From NCBI RefSeq assembly GCF_014861485.1, contig NZ_JACZHT010000001.1, forward strand, positions 620,001 to 684,000: 64,000 nt of DNA. The letters run 5' to 3'. The position numbers and the translations under genes are program-made. Positions 1 to 7,594 of this stretch are shown here, in pieces. Numbering within the stretch: position 1 is the first letter of the stretch; each line of letters starts with the position of its first letter. Under the pieces are notes generated by a model that did not search any database, was not told where the DNA came from, and saw only the letters and a list, made by a program, of their open reading frames with translations. This stretch comes from Phaeovibrio sulfidiphilus (GTDB lineage: Bacteria > Pseudomonadota > Alphaproteobacteria > Rhodospirillales > Rhodospirillaceae).

Positions 1-207
1 GCGGTGTCCGCCACCGGGCGGGTTCAGGGCTCGGGCCTGCACCGTCTGTTCTGCTCGGACGTGTTCCGCACCCACTGGCTGGCGGACACAGGAGCCGCCG
101 TTTCTTCACTGGACTACGAGGCCCGGATCGAAGAGGCTCTCGACAGGCTGGCCGACCATATGGAGGCCGACCTCGACCTTGATGCGCTGCTGGCGCTCGC
201 TCGATAG
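1..207 (+). CDS. cobQ: Cobyric acid synthase CobQ, C-terminal fragment
   Basis: An open frame runs in from the left edge and stops with TAG at 205-207. Its last 68 residues contain G-x-x-H-x-L-F-x-x-D-x-F-R (GSGLHRLFCSDVFR), which resembles the end of the glutamine amidotransferase domain of CobQ. There the His belongs to the Cys-His-Glu triad. A tail of the form YEARIEEALDRLADHME then follows, also typical of CobQ C-termini. CobQ amidates adenosylcobyrinic a,c-diamide at four side chains in the cytoplasm. cobF follows after 16 bases, so a cobalamin operon enters from the left. The amidotransferase domain of CobB is the main alternative. The catalytic Cys lies outside the window. Confidence 0.65.
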   Translation, partial: AVSATGRVQGSGLHRLFCSDVFRTHWLADTGAAVSSLDYEARIEEALDRLADHMEADLDLDALLALAR

Positions 208-223
208 GATGGAACGATCCCCC

Positions 224-1012
224 ATGAAAACCATTCACCTGATCGGAATCGGTGCCGGCAACCCCGAGCACCTGACGCTTGAGGCCGTGCGCGTCCTGAA
301 CACCGTGGACGTCTTCTTTCTGCTGGAGAAGGACGGCGTGGGCAAGGACGCGCTTCTCGACGTCCGGCGCAGCATCCTCGAGAAGCACGCCACCGCGAAG
401 CCCTGGCGCGTCGTGACCAGCTCCACCCCCGCCCGGGACCGGGAGGCCGCCAACTACGAGGCCGCCGTCAAGGACTGGCGGGACAAGCGCTCGGAGGGCA
501 TCCACGCCATGATCGCCAACGAGATGGCGGACGGCGAGATTGGCGCGTTCCTCGTCTGGGGCGACCCGAACCTGTATGACGGCATGATCGACTCCCTGCT
601 GCAGATCCAGGCCGAAGACCCGAACCTGGGCATGGACTTCACCGTCATCCCCGGCATCACCTGCATTCAGGCCCTGACCGCCGCCCACCGCATCCCCCTG
701 AACCGGATCGGCGAGTCGATCACCATCACCACCGGTCGGCTCCTGGAGGACATGGACCCGGCAGAGGTCACCAACGCGGTGGTCATGCTGGACGCCAAGC
801 GGACCTACCGGGGCTTCGCCGAAACCGGGCACACCATCTACTGGGGCGCCTACCTGGGCACCTCGAACCAGATCCTGGCCCGGGGACCGGTCGGGGATGT
901 GAGTGCCCAGATCGACCAGGCCTTGGACAACGGCCGCCAGCGGAACGGCTGGATCATGGACACCTATATCCTGCGCTCGAACGCCGAGCCGGGGGACAAG
1001 AAGGGCCACTAG
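224..1012 (+). CDS. cobF: Precorrin-6A synthase (deacetylating) CobF
   Basis: This 262-residue protein is a SAM-dependent tetrapyrrole methylase. It starts with a beta strand and the GIGAGNPEHLT loop (about residues 6-16). It also carries GDPNLYDGM (about 115-123), the substrate/SAM-binding GDPxxY motif of the superfamily, and VIPGIT. CobF methylates precorrin-5 at C1 and releases the extruded acetyl group as acetate, giving precorrin-6A. It belongs to the aerobic (late cobalt insertion) cobalamin route. I chose the ATG at 224, where the MKTIHLIGIG consensus begins, rather than ATG 179, which would overlap the preceding gene. Length and motifs are normal for the family. Confidence 0.93.
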   Translation: MKTIHLIGIGAGNPEHLTLEAVRVLNTVDVFFLLEKDGVGKDALLDVRRSILEKHATAKPWRVVTSSTPARDREAANYEAAVKDWRDKRSEGIHAMIANEMADGEIGAFLVWGDPNLYDGMIDSLLQIQAEDPNLGMDFTVIPGITCIQALTAAHRIPLNRIGESITITTGRLLEDMDPAEVTNAVVMLDAKRTYRGFAETGHTIYWGAYLGTSNQILARGPVGDVSAQIDQALDNGRQRNGWIMDTYILRSNAEPGDKKGH

Positions 1013-1447
1013 GCCCGGAGCCGGGTCGGGCTCACGGAGAGGAACACAGACCGGGACAGGGATAAGGGGTAGGGACAGGAAAAGCGTGGGCCAAGAAAAC
1101 CTTCGCCCCGCCCTTTCCCCGGCACCCGCAACCGCCGCCCGCCCCTCCCCCAGGGGCACGCGCCTGAAGTTGCCCCCCAAAGGGGACTCCGGCCCCGGTC
1201 GCCCCCAAAGCGCTCTCCCGCACGCCCCAAACCGCCCCCCGCCCCCAAAACGCGCGCCCGCCCACCCGGACAGCGCGAGGCTCCCGGTCCGGCTGTCCGG
1301 TTTTCCTTGCGCTATTCCACAAGACCTGTATAGTGCCCGGCTTCCGAAACCCTTGCCGAATCGCCACGGTGATACGGCTATGCCCCGCCGAACCGGCACT
1401 CCGCCTGTTCACCGGGGGGGAAGAGACAAGCCATAAGGGAATGAAAA
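1013..1447. other. GC-rich spacer before rpsF
   Basis: There is no convincing gene here; open frames on both strands are low-complexity Pro/Arg-rich readings of C-rich DNA. The last ~140 bases are less extreme and hold the likely rpsF promoter at 1307-1334. C-tracts and CCGCCC-like words recur at 1130-1260 without a clear period. Confidence 0.6.
1307..1334 (+). promoter_or_regulatory. Candidate sigma-70-type promoter of rpsF-rpsR-rplI
   Basis: TTGCGC at 1307-1312 and TATAGT at 1329-1334 are separated by 16 bases, placing a start site roughly 110 bases before rpsF. The long untranslated leader could carry autoregulatory structure, as in ribosomal-protein operons. This is a sequence match only. 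Confidence 0.5.
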
Positions 1448-1894
1448 ATGGCCTTTTATGAATGTACTGTTATTGCGCGTCAGGATCTGAGCTCCGCCCA
1501 GATCGACGCACTCGGAGAGGAGGTCGTCTCCATCCTCGCCGAGGGAGAGGGCACGGTCACGAAGCGTGAGAACTGGGGCCTTCGCGCTCTGCTTTTCCGC
1601 ATTCGCAAGAACCGCAAGGGACACTACCTGTTCTTCAACGTTGATTCCCCGGCCCCCGCGGTCCACGAGCTGGAACGCCGCCTGCGCATCAACGAAGACG
1701 TGATCCGCCACATGGTGGTCCGCGTCGACGAGCTGGAGGAGGCTCCCTCCGCCATGATGCAGAAGAACGACCGTCCGGAGCGCCCGACCCGCGGCCGCGG
1801 TGATCGTCCGGAGCGTGGTGACCGTCCGGAGCGCGGCGACCGCGCCCCGCGTGGCGAGCGCCGCAGTGCCCCGCAGGAAGAAGGAGAAGAATAA
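1448..1894 (+). CDS. rpsF: 30S ribosomal protein S6
   Basis: Residues 1-95 form the S6 fold: [20 protein letters not shown], then the [21 protein letters not shown] segment and [22 protein letters not shown]. In S6-S18 proteins this fold binds 16S rRNA as a heterodimer with S18. From about residue 108 the protein carries an Arg/Glu/Asp-rich tail with repeated RPERGD units, longer than in E. coli S6 and typical of alphaproteobacterial versions. A purine-rich AAGGGAATGAAAA precedes the ATG. The stop codon shares one base with the rpsR start (TAATG), so S6 and S18 are translationally coupled. Confidence 0.97.
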   Translation: MAFYECTVIARQDLSSAQIDALGEEVVSILAEGEGTVTKRENWGLRALLFRIRKNRKGHYLFFNVDSPAPAVHELERRLRINEDVIRHMVVRVDELEEAPSAMMQKNDRPERPTRGRGDRPERGDRPERGDRAPRGERRSAPQEEGEE

Positions 1895-2130
1895 TGGCCC
1901 CTCCCCGTCGCCCGTTTTTCCGTCGTCGCAAGACGTGTCCGTTTTCGGGCCCCAACGCCCCGAAGATTGACTACAAGGACATCAAGCTGCTCTCGCGCTT
2001 CATTTCCGAGCGCGGCAAGATCGTCCCGTCCCGCATCACGGCCGTCTCGGCCAAGAAGCAGCGTGAACTGGCCCTGGCCATCAAGCGCGCCCGCTTCCTG
2101 TCGCTGCTGCCGTACGTGACGAACGGCTGA
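1894..2130 (+). CDS. rpsR: 30S ribosomal protein S18
   Basis: The 78-residue protein matches S18 from end to end: a basic N-terminus ([15 protein letters not shown]), then [24 protein letters not shown] and the helix [22 protein letters not shown]18 binds beside S6 on the platform of the 30S subunit. Its ATG overlaps the rpsF stop by one base. A 184-base gap separates it from rplI, within what looks like one transcription unit. Confidence 0.98.
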   Translation: MAPPRRPFFRRRKTCPFSGPNAPKIDYKDIKLLSRFISERGKIVPSRITAVSAKKQRELALAIKRARFLSLLPYVTNG

Positions 2131-2314
2131 TCCGCCGACACCGTCCCGAAACGGACCTGCGGTCCCGGATGCCTGTGCGCTCCGGGGCCGCAGCGGCGTT
2201 CCGGGACACGGCCTTCACTGTCTGGCCCGCAACGCGAACCCTCTTTCCAGCGGAAAGACCCGTCGGCCAGCCCGGGGATGGTGCCCTGCACCGCCTCGCA
2301 TCGGAGAATGAACA

Positions 2315-2902
2315 ATGGATATTATTCTGCTTGAGCGCATCGAGAAGCTTGGCTTCATGGGCGATATCGTCAAGGTCAAGGACGGCTACGCGCGCAACTA
2401 CCTTCTTCCGCAGAAGAAGGCCCTTCGCAACACCAAGGAAAACCGCGCCATTTTCGAGGCCCGCCGCGTTGAGCTGGAGGCCCTGAACCTTAAGCGCCGC
2501 GAAGAGGCCCAGGAGATCGCGAAGCGCGCCGAGGGCATGAGCATTCTCATGATCCGCCAGGCCTCCGAGGGCGGCCAGCTGTACGGCTCGGTCACGGCCC
2601 GCGACATCACCGATGCGCTGAAGAGCGAGGGCCTGACGGTCTCCCGCCAGCAGATCCAGCTGCACCACCCGATCAAGGACCTGGGCAACCACGAGATCCG
2701 CATCTCCCTCCACCCGGAAGTGGTGGTGACGGTCTCCGTCGCGATCGCGCGCACCGAGGAAGAGGCCCGCGCCCGTGCGGCCGATCTCCTGGAGAGCGCC
2801 GAGGCGGCCGAGCTCGCCGACGCCCACGAGCTGGAAGCCGAAGCCCTCATCCACGAGGACGAGGACGAGCACGCTCCGGAAGGTCTGTCCACGGACCTCT
2901 GA
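2315..2902 (+). CDS. rplI: 50S ribosomal protein L9
   Basis: The 195-residue protein has the L9 N-terminal RNA-binding domain (MDIILLERIEKLGFMGDIVKVKDGYARNYLLP), the long connecting helix (about 40-75) and the C-terminal domain that begins GGQLYGSVTARDI. L9 binds 23S rRNA at the L1-stalk base and helps maintain reading frame. An acidic tail (HEDEDEHAPEGLS) extends it by roughly 45 residues beyond E. coli L9, a common feature of alphaproteobacterial L9. A purine-rich CGGAGAATGAACA precedes the ATG. A terminator follows 30 bases after the stop. Confidence 0.98.
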   Translation: MDIILLERIEKLGFMGDIVKVKDGYARNYLLPQKKALRNTKENRAIFEARRVELEALNLKRREEAQEIAKRAEGMSILMIRQASEGGQLYGSVTARDITDALKSEGLTVSRQQIQLHHPIKDLGNHEIRISLHPEVVVTVSVAIARTEEEARARAADLLESAEAAELADAHELEAEALIHEDEDEHAPEGLSTDL

Positions 2903-2933
2903 TCCCGTTTCCCGCGGATCACAGACAAAAATT

Positions 2934-2963
2934 GGGGGCCGGATCCGTCCGCGCCCCCTTTTT
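2934..2963 (+). terminator. Rho-independent terminator of the rpsF-rpsR-rplI operon
   Basis: GGGGGC at 2934-2939 pairs with GCCCCC at 2953-2958 and is followed directly by five T (2959-2963). A preceding A-tract could extend pairing into the T-run and give some bidirectionality. It lies 31 bases after the rplI stop. Confidence 0.8.
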
Positions 2964-3123
2964 CGTGTCCGGATGCCCGGCCGGCCGTCGCCCACGGGCA
3001 CGCGGACCGTGGCCGTCGCCCACCGGGGCCTGTGGCCCCCGTGCAGGCCGGGCTCCCGCCCACAGCCCAAACCACCCGACGGCCCCACGGGACCACCCGG
3101 CGACACCGACGATACCGACGGGG

Positions 3124-4113
3124 CTAGCGCCCCGCCAGGAACTCCTTCAGGCCATCGGCCAGGGGGGTCTGGGCCCGCCCGTCCACCGCAATCGCCGCCG
3201 GAGACAGGCCGGGGCCGTAAATCGCCTGGTTCCAGGAATAGCGGGGCTCCACCGCCGTGCCCTCCAGGTTCAGACCGCCGTACAGGCCGGTGGACTGGGA
3301 GAAGCCATAGATGTCGGCCCCCACGTTTGTGGTGGTGGAGGCCTCGGCCCCGCCGCCGACAAACAGGAAGGTGGCCGAGGCGGTGGCCCCGCCCTTGAAC
3401 TGGTCTTGCATGACCGCCCGGATCCCGGCCTCGGTCATCAGCAGGAAGACGATCTCCGCGTCCTGAATCCCCACCTGAAGGCCCAGAGACCCGGCGGTGA
3501 GGCGATAGAACGCCGGTGACGACCAGCTCCCGTCGCGAAGACGGGTCATCAGGATGCCGTTGCCCCAGGCCCCGCCCACAATGAAGCCCGCCCGGGTGAA
3601 CGAGGGGACGATCAGCAGGCCCCGCGCCTTCGGCAGAAGGTCATTCAGGGATTTGGCACTGCCGCCGTCGGTCATCATGCGATAAAGGGTGGCCTCGCTG
3701 GCCAGGATCAGGGCGCGGGCATCGCGACGGGCCTCAGCATCCGTGGGCGGTGCCGTCATGTACTGCGAGCCGGACGACGTCGCGCCGGTGGTTCCGGTCC
3801 TCAGGGGCGGCTTCGCCCCTCTGGGCGCGCCGGGCGCGCCGGACGCGCCAGACGCACCGGATGCGCCATCATACGACGCTCCGCCTCCGTAGCTGTCGGA
3901 TCCGCCGGCCGAATGCACCGGCGGCGGCGGCGCCACCATGGTCGGCTGGGAGAACTCGTCTCCCCAGGCCGGGGAGGTCAAATCAACAGGGCTACCGTTT
4001 GCCGCCTGCGCAAGGGTCGTCCAGCCCGCTGCCGCGACCGAAAACACGATCACGAAAACCAGGACGATGGCACGCAGGGGACCGGTAACAGGCGGGTGAA
4101 CAGGGGGGCACAT
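3124..4113 (-). CDS. Secreted SYLF (Ysc84-type) lipid-binding domain protein
   Basis: Residues 1-37 form a signal peptide: a hydrophobic stretch with AIVLVFVIVFSVAAAGW, ending ..LAQA. A linker rich in Pro, Ser and Gly follows and includes a collagen-like run of GAS/GAP triplets (about 85-97). The C-terminal ~190 residues are the SYLF/DUF500 domain: ARGLLIVPSFTRAGFIVGGAWGNGILM, SPAFYRLTAGSLGLQVGIQDAEIVFLLMT and GADIYGFSQSTGLYGGLNLEGT. In eukaryotic Ysc84 this domain binds phosphoinositides and actin. Bacterial members are exported proteins of unknown role. GGAG lies nine bases before the ATG. It is divergent from the SDR gene; the two share a 204-base regulatory region. Confidence 0.85.
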   Translation of the reverse strand: MCPPVHPPVTGPLRAIVLVFVIVFSVAAAGWTTLAQAANGSPVDLTSPAWGDEFSQPTMVAPPPPVHSAGGSDSYGGGASYDGASGASGASGAPGAPRGAKPPLRTGTTGATSSGSQYMTAPPTDAEARRDARALILASEATLYRMMTDGGSAKSLNDLLPKARGLLIVPSFTRAGFIVGGAWGNGILMTRLRDGSWSSPAFYRLTAGSLGLQVGIQDAEIVFLLMTEAGIRAVMQDQFKGGATASATFLFVGGGAEASTTTNVGADIYGFSQSTGLYGGLNLEGTAVEPRYSWNQAIYGPGLSPAAIAVDGRAQTPLADGLKEFLAGR

Positions 4114-4250
4114 GGCATCAAACTCCGCTGACAGGTCCGGTTCCGGGCCCCGGATCAGCCCCCGGGACGCCAGAAAAGGGAGGCTTTGCCCTATTATGAG
4201 CCTCGGGGGTTAAGATCGGGTTATTAATCTTTGGTTGAAATCCAGGCGTT

Positions 4251-4278
4251 GTTATCATAACGAATGAGTTTAACTCAT
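4251..4278. promoter_or_regulatory. Two adjacent palindromes between divergent genes
   Basis: GTTATCATAAC (4251-4261) is a perfect 11-bp palindrome about a central C. ATGAGTTTAACTCAT (4264-4278) is a perfect 15-bp palindrome about a central T. They sit in an AT-rich pocket 40-65 bases before the SDR gene. A TTGGTT (4231) and TATCAT (4253) pair spaced 16 bases overlaps the first palindrome, so a repressor bound there would block a promoter. The binding protein is unknown. Confidence 0.45.
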
Positions 4279-4317
4279 GTCTCCCACCCCCGCATCTCCT
4301 CAGGCCGAGGCTAAATT

Positions 4318-5241
4318 ATGAAAAAGAGACTGCTGTGTTTTGGGTTCGGATATACGGCCCGCCATCTCGCCCGCCACCTGGACGCGGACGAGTGGGACGT
4401 GGCGGGCACGACCCGAACCGGGCTCTGGGCGGAGGGGCTGTCCCGGTACCACCCGGACGTCCGCATTCTCCGGCTGCGGGGGCACGACGACAGCTTTCTG
4501 CGGGACTTCCAGGCGGTCCTCGAGGACTGCACCCATCTCCTGGTCACCGCCCCCCCGGATGAGAACGGCGATCCGTTCCTGCGGGACTATGCGTCGGTCC
4601 TTGAGAAGGCGCCCGTGGACTGGATCGGCTACACGTCCTCCACGGGAGTCTACGGCGACACCCGGGGGGACTGGGTGGACGAGACCTCCCCCTGCCGCCC
4701 GGGCTCGGAGCGCGCGAAGCTCCGCCTCGAGGCCGAGGACGCCTGGCGCGCGTTCGGCGCCCGAACCGGCATGCCTGTGACCGTGTTCCGGCTGTCCGGG
4801 ATCTACGGGCCGGGCCGGTGCACGGTGTCGGACCTCCTGCGGATCGAAAGTGCGGCCCGGGGCACGCCCCCCGTTCCGATCGCAAAGGAAGGGCACGTGT
4901 TCTCGCGCATTCATGTGGACGACATCGCCCGGGCCGTGCACGCCAGCATGGACGCGCCGGGCGCGGGCGGGCTCTACAACCTGGCGGATGACGAACCGGC
5001 TCCGCACGCGGATGTGGTCCGCTACTCTTATGAGCTTCTGGGGATGCCCGCCCCGGAGACCCTGGAGTTCGAGGACGCCTCCCGGACCATGTCGCCCATG
5101 GCCCTGTCCTTCTGGTCCGAATGCCGGCGGGTGCGCAATGACCGGATGAAATCCGACCTGGGGGCCGAGCTCCTGTATCCCAGCTACCGGGAAGGCCTGG
5201 CGGCCGTCCTGGAGGAACAGCGGCTCCCCGAAGCCGAGTGA
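4318..5241 (+). CDS. NAD(P)-dependent SDR-family epimerase/dehydratase (YeeZ-like)
   Basis: This 307-residue extended SDR begins with a Rossmann strand and glycine-rich loop (LLCFGFGYTARHLARHL, residues 5-21). It shows YTSSTGVYGDTRGDWVDE (about 104-121) with the SSTGVYG element of YeeZ/Gal-epimerase-like proteins. FRLSGIYGPGR and HVDDIARAVHASM complete the family pattern. The active-site Tyr is probably that of GVYG. Substrate is not predictable. GAGG lies seven bases before the ATG. The gene stands alone between the shared regulatory region and a long repeat-rich spacer. Confidence 0.85.
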   Translation: MKKRLLCFGFGYTARHLARHLDADEWDVAGTTRTGLWAEGLSRYHPDVRILRLRGHDDSFLRDFQAVLEDCTHLLVTAPPDENGDPFLRDYASVLEKAPVDWIGYTSSTGVYGDTRGDWVDETSPCRPGSERAKLRLEAEDAWRAFGARTGMPVTVFRLSGIYGPGRCTVSDLLRIESAARGTPPVPIAKEGHVFSRIHVDDIARAVHASMDAPGAGGLYNLADDEPAPHADVVRYSYELLGMPAPETLEFEDASRTMSPMALSFWSECRRVRNDRMKSDLGAELLYPSYREGLAAVLEEQRLPEAE

Positions 5242-5651
5242 CGCGGCGCGACGCGGAGGCACACGAGCGGGCGATGTCACCGGGCCAGCGCCGGTCGATG
5301 CGGCCCCACGCGGGCGAGGACCGGACCCTGCGACCCCGCGCGGAGGCCTCTGACGGACACCGGTCCACACGACCCGACGCCGAGACGCGCCAGCGGGCAC
5401 CGGATGATACCAAAGGACGCGGGATGTCACCGCGTGACGCTCTGGACGCCACAAAGGGGCGCCGGGAGCCCCGCAGCGCCAGGGATCGCGAACAGACACC
5501 CCACGCCCCAGCGAGATGCGAAGACGCGCCGACCAGCACCCCATGCCTCGGCGGGATGGGCAGACACGCAGGCGGCACCCCATGCCCCGACGGCGATGCA
5601 AGGGATCACGGGCGGGCGCCCCACGCCCGGGCGATGCGAAGGCGCCCCGAC

Positions 5652-5820
5652 GGGTGCCACGGGGCGATACCCGGCAAGGGGGCGGAACGGCACAACGAGG
5701 GATCACGGGCGGGCACCCCCGTGAGGGCGGGTGCCACGGGGCGATACCCGGCAAGGGGGCGGAGCGGCACAACGAGGGATCACGGGCGGGCACCCCCGTG
5801 AGGGCGGGTGCCACGGGGCG
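5652..5820. repeat. 77-bp direct tandem repeat, about 2.2 copies
   Basis: Copies at 5652-5728 and 5729-5805 differ at only one position that I can see (GGAACGG versus GGAGCGG). A third copy begins at 5806 and runs ~15 bases (GGGTGCCACGGGGCG). Each unit holds the complementary words GGCACCC and GGGTGCC, so it can fold into a hairpin across the unit boundary. The near identity suggests a recent duplication. Confidence 0.85.
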
Positions 5821-5967
5821 GGACCGGGCAAGGCGAGGCAGTGCGGCACGACGAGGGATGACACCGGGCGGCGCCGGGCCCTACGACCCCACGCGAAGGC
5901 ATCGGACGGGCCCCGGTCCATACGACCCCGTGCAAGAGCCACGCGGGCAGGCATACACACCCCCACG

Positions 5968-6110
5968 CACCATGACCCCACGCGGGGGGCATATGCGAGC
6001 ACACTCACCCCCAGGCACCATAAACCCACGCGGCGGCATATGCGGGCACACTCACCGGCAGGCATCATGACGCGGTACAGGGGCACATGACGGGCACACT
6101 CACCGCCAGG
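5968..6110. repeat. 48-bp degenerate tandem repeat, three copies
   Basis: Units start at 5968, 6016 and 6063 (48, 47 and 48 bases). Each begins CACCAT or CATCAT and ends GGGCACACTCACC(G/C)(G/C)CAGG or a close variant. The first two share GCATATGCG in the middle. Divergence between units is larger than for the 77-bp repeat, so this array is older. Confidence 0.75.
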
Positions 6111-6170
6111 CACCCTGGCGGCCCAGAGGCACTCCGGGCACAAAGCCCCCGACACAGCCCGACACCGGGC

Positions 6171-6204
6171 AAAAAAAACCCCGCTTGCAAAAATACAAGC
6201 GGGG
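6171..6204 (-). terminator. Rho-independent terminator (minus strand)
   Basis: CCCCGCTTG (6179-6187) and CAAGCGGGG (6196-6204) form a perfect 9-bp stem. The eight A at 6171-6178 read as U8 on the minus strand. The nearest upstream minus-strand gene, lysR, ends about 400 bases away, which suggests a separate transcript in between. Confidence 0.88.
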
Positions 6205-6347
6205 TAAGTCGGAACAGGGAGGTTTCACGTCTGGGAGACGTAGGATACTGGAGACCAGCACCCTGGAGCCGGGCAGAAGCCCGGAACAAGATGGAAACCG
6301 CGAGGCTTCCGAAATCCTGTGAAGCGTCACCGCCTCTCTAAGAACAG
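6171..6347 (-). ncRNA. Candidate structured small RNA with its own terminator
   Basis: Read on the minus strand, this non-coding segment folds into a nested structure. AGAGAGG (6339-6333) pairs with CCTCCCT (6222-6216) with one mismatch. TTCAC (6323-6319) pairs with GTGAA (6228-6224), and AGGAT (6318-6314) with ATCCT (6246-6242). Inside lie perfect hairpins CCGGGC/GCCCGG (6269-6284) and ACGTCT/AGACGT (6227-6241). It ends in a strong intrinsic terminator. A GTGACG/TAAAAT pair spaced 16 bases lies upstream near 6378-6405. The long stem with side hairpins recalls 6S RNA, but I cannot match the 6S consensus, so the family is open. No coding frame fits. Confidence 0.5.
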
Positions 6348-6607
6348 TTTTACCCCTGAAAGCCCGCGAAAGCCATATATTTTATTTCATGGGAGCCATG
6401 CGTCACGCGCATGTGTGACTCGGACGGCCCACGCCCGGCGGCAGCCCCCCCTGAGCCGCATCCCCGGGGAAAAGGCGCCCCGTGGCCCCGTCCTGGCCCT
6501 GCCCCACCCCACCCGGAGGCATCCGGACACCCGCCGAACCTGCGCCCCCCTCTCCGGCCCCGGCCCGGCCGTCTTGGCCAGACATCCCGACCCCGGCCCT
6601 GGGAAGG

Positions 6608-7549
6608 TCAGGTTCCCAGATCCTCGGGGGCGTTCAGCCCGCAGGCCTTCAGCTCGCTGATCAGAAAGTCCCGGAACACCTCGACCCGTTTCCGGTAGCG
6701 CATTTCCTTGGTGTACAGGAAATAGAGGCTCAGGGAGGGCACGTCGAAGCCCGGCAGCGAGACGATCTCGTCGCACGGGGAGTCGCACAGGAAGTACCCC
6801 GGAAGGGCCGCAATGCCCATTCCGTTGCCCACTGCCCGATGTATGGCCAGAAGGTTGTTGATCCGCAGCGCCGGCTGACGGGGCGGGCTCTTGGGGGGGA
6901 GCCCGGCGCTCAGGAGCCAGTTCAGGTTGTCCGCCGGCGGATCGAGCTCGTTGCCATACGCCAGGATCTTGTGCCGGTCCAGATCCTCGACCCCGCGGGG
7001 GACTCCGTAGCGCTGGAGGTACTCGCGGGAGGCCAGAACCCGGTAGGGCATCCGCACCAGGTGTCGTTGGATCAGGTCCTGCTGCTCGGAGGCGATAAAG
7101 CGCACCGCCAGGTCCGCCCGACGGGTTCCCAGGTCGATGGACACATCCGTCAGGGTGACCGACAGCTCCAGCTTCGGGTAGCGGTCCGTGAGGGTTTTCA
7201 GGCGCGGCGTCAGCCAGAGGGTTCCGAACGCCAGCGAGGTGCAGATGGTGAGGGGGCCGGACACATCGTCCGCCTGCTCGTCCAGGCGGGACTCCAGCTC
7301 GGTCAGGTTGGAGACGATGGACCGGGTGGTCTCGAACAGAAGCGTCCCCTGCTCCGTCAGCACCAGGCCCCGGGGATGACGCAGGAAAAGAGGCGCACCC
7401 AGCGCCTCTTCCAGGGCCCCGATCTGGCGGGAGACCGCCGACTGGGACAGGTTCAGGAAATCCCCCGCCCGGGTGAAACTTCCCGCCTCCGCCACGGTGT
7501 GAAACACCCGCAGCTTGTCCCAGTCCATCACATCCAGTCTTTGCGGCAT
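6608..7549 (-). CDS. LysR-family transcriptional regulator next to trxB
   Basis: The 313-residue protein has an N-terminal winged helix-turn-helix (about residues 8-67: DWDKLRVFHTVAEAGSFTRAGDFLNLSQSAVSRQIGALE with LFLRHPRGLVLTEQG). A periplasmic-binding-like effector domain follows (about 95-295). It lies 45 bases downstream of trxB on the same strand, an arrangement common in alphaproteobacteria, so both are probably co-transcribed. The effector and targets are unknown; control of redox genes would be a guess from linkage. The ATG at 7549 has GAGGG very close. Met8 is an alternative start. Confidence 0.93.
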   Translation of the reverse strand: MPQRLDVMDWDKLRVFHTVAEAGSFTRAGDFLNLSQSAVSRQIGALEEALGAPLFLRHPRGLVLTEQGTLLFETTRSIVSNLTELESRLDEQADDVSGPLTICTSLAFGTLWLTPRLKTLTDRYPKLELSVTLTDVSIDLGTRRADLAVRFIASEQQDLIQRHLVRMPYRVLASREYLQRYGVPRGVEDLDRHKILAYGNELDPPADNLNWLLSAGLPPKSPPRQPALRINNLLAIHRAVGNGMGIAALPGYFLCDSPCDEIVSLPGFDVPSLSLYFLYTKEMRYRKRVEVFRDFLISELKACGLNAPEDLGT

Positions 7550-7594
7550 ATCCCTCGTCCGGACGTCTTGCAGGTCGCCCCGGCCCGACCCGGG

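Larger units (their letters stand above)
5242..6170. repeat. Repeat-filled GC-rich spacer (about 0.9 kb)
   Basis: No supported gene. The segment is built of degenerate repeats. One family, with the core ACCGGTCCACACGACCC, occurs near 5360 and 5910 with flanking similarity over ~70 bases. The 77-bp tandem pair and the 48-bp triple listed separately lie inside it. Open frames on both strands are long only because stop codons are rare here; their products are Arg/Pro/Gly-rich in every frame. Confidence 0.75.
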
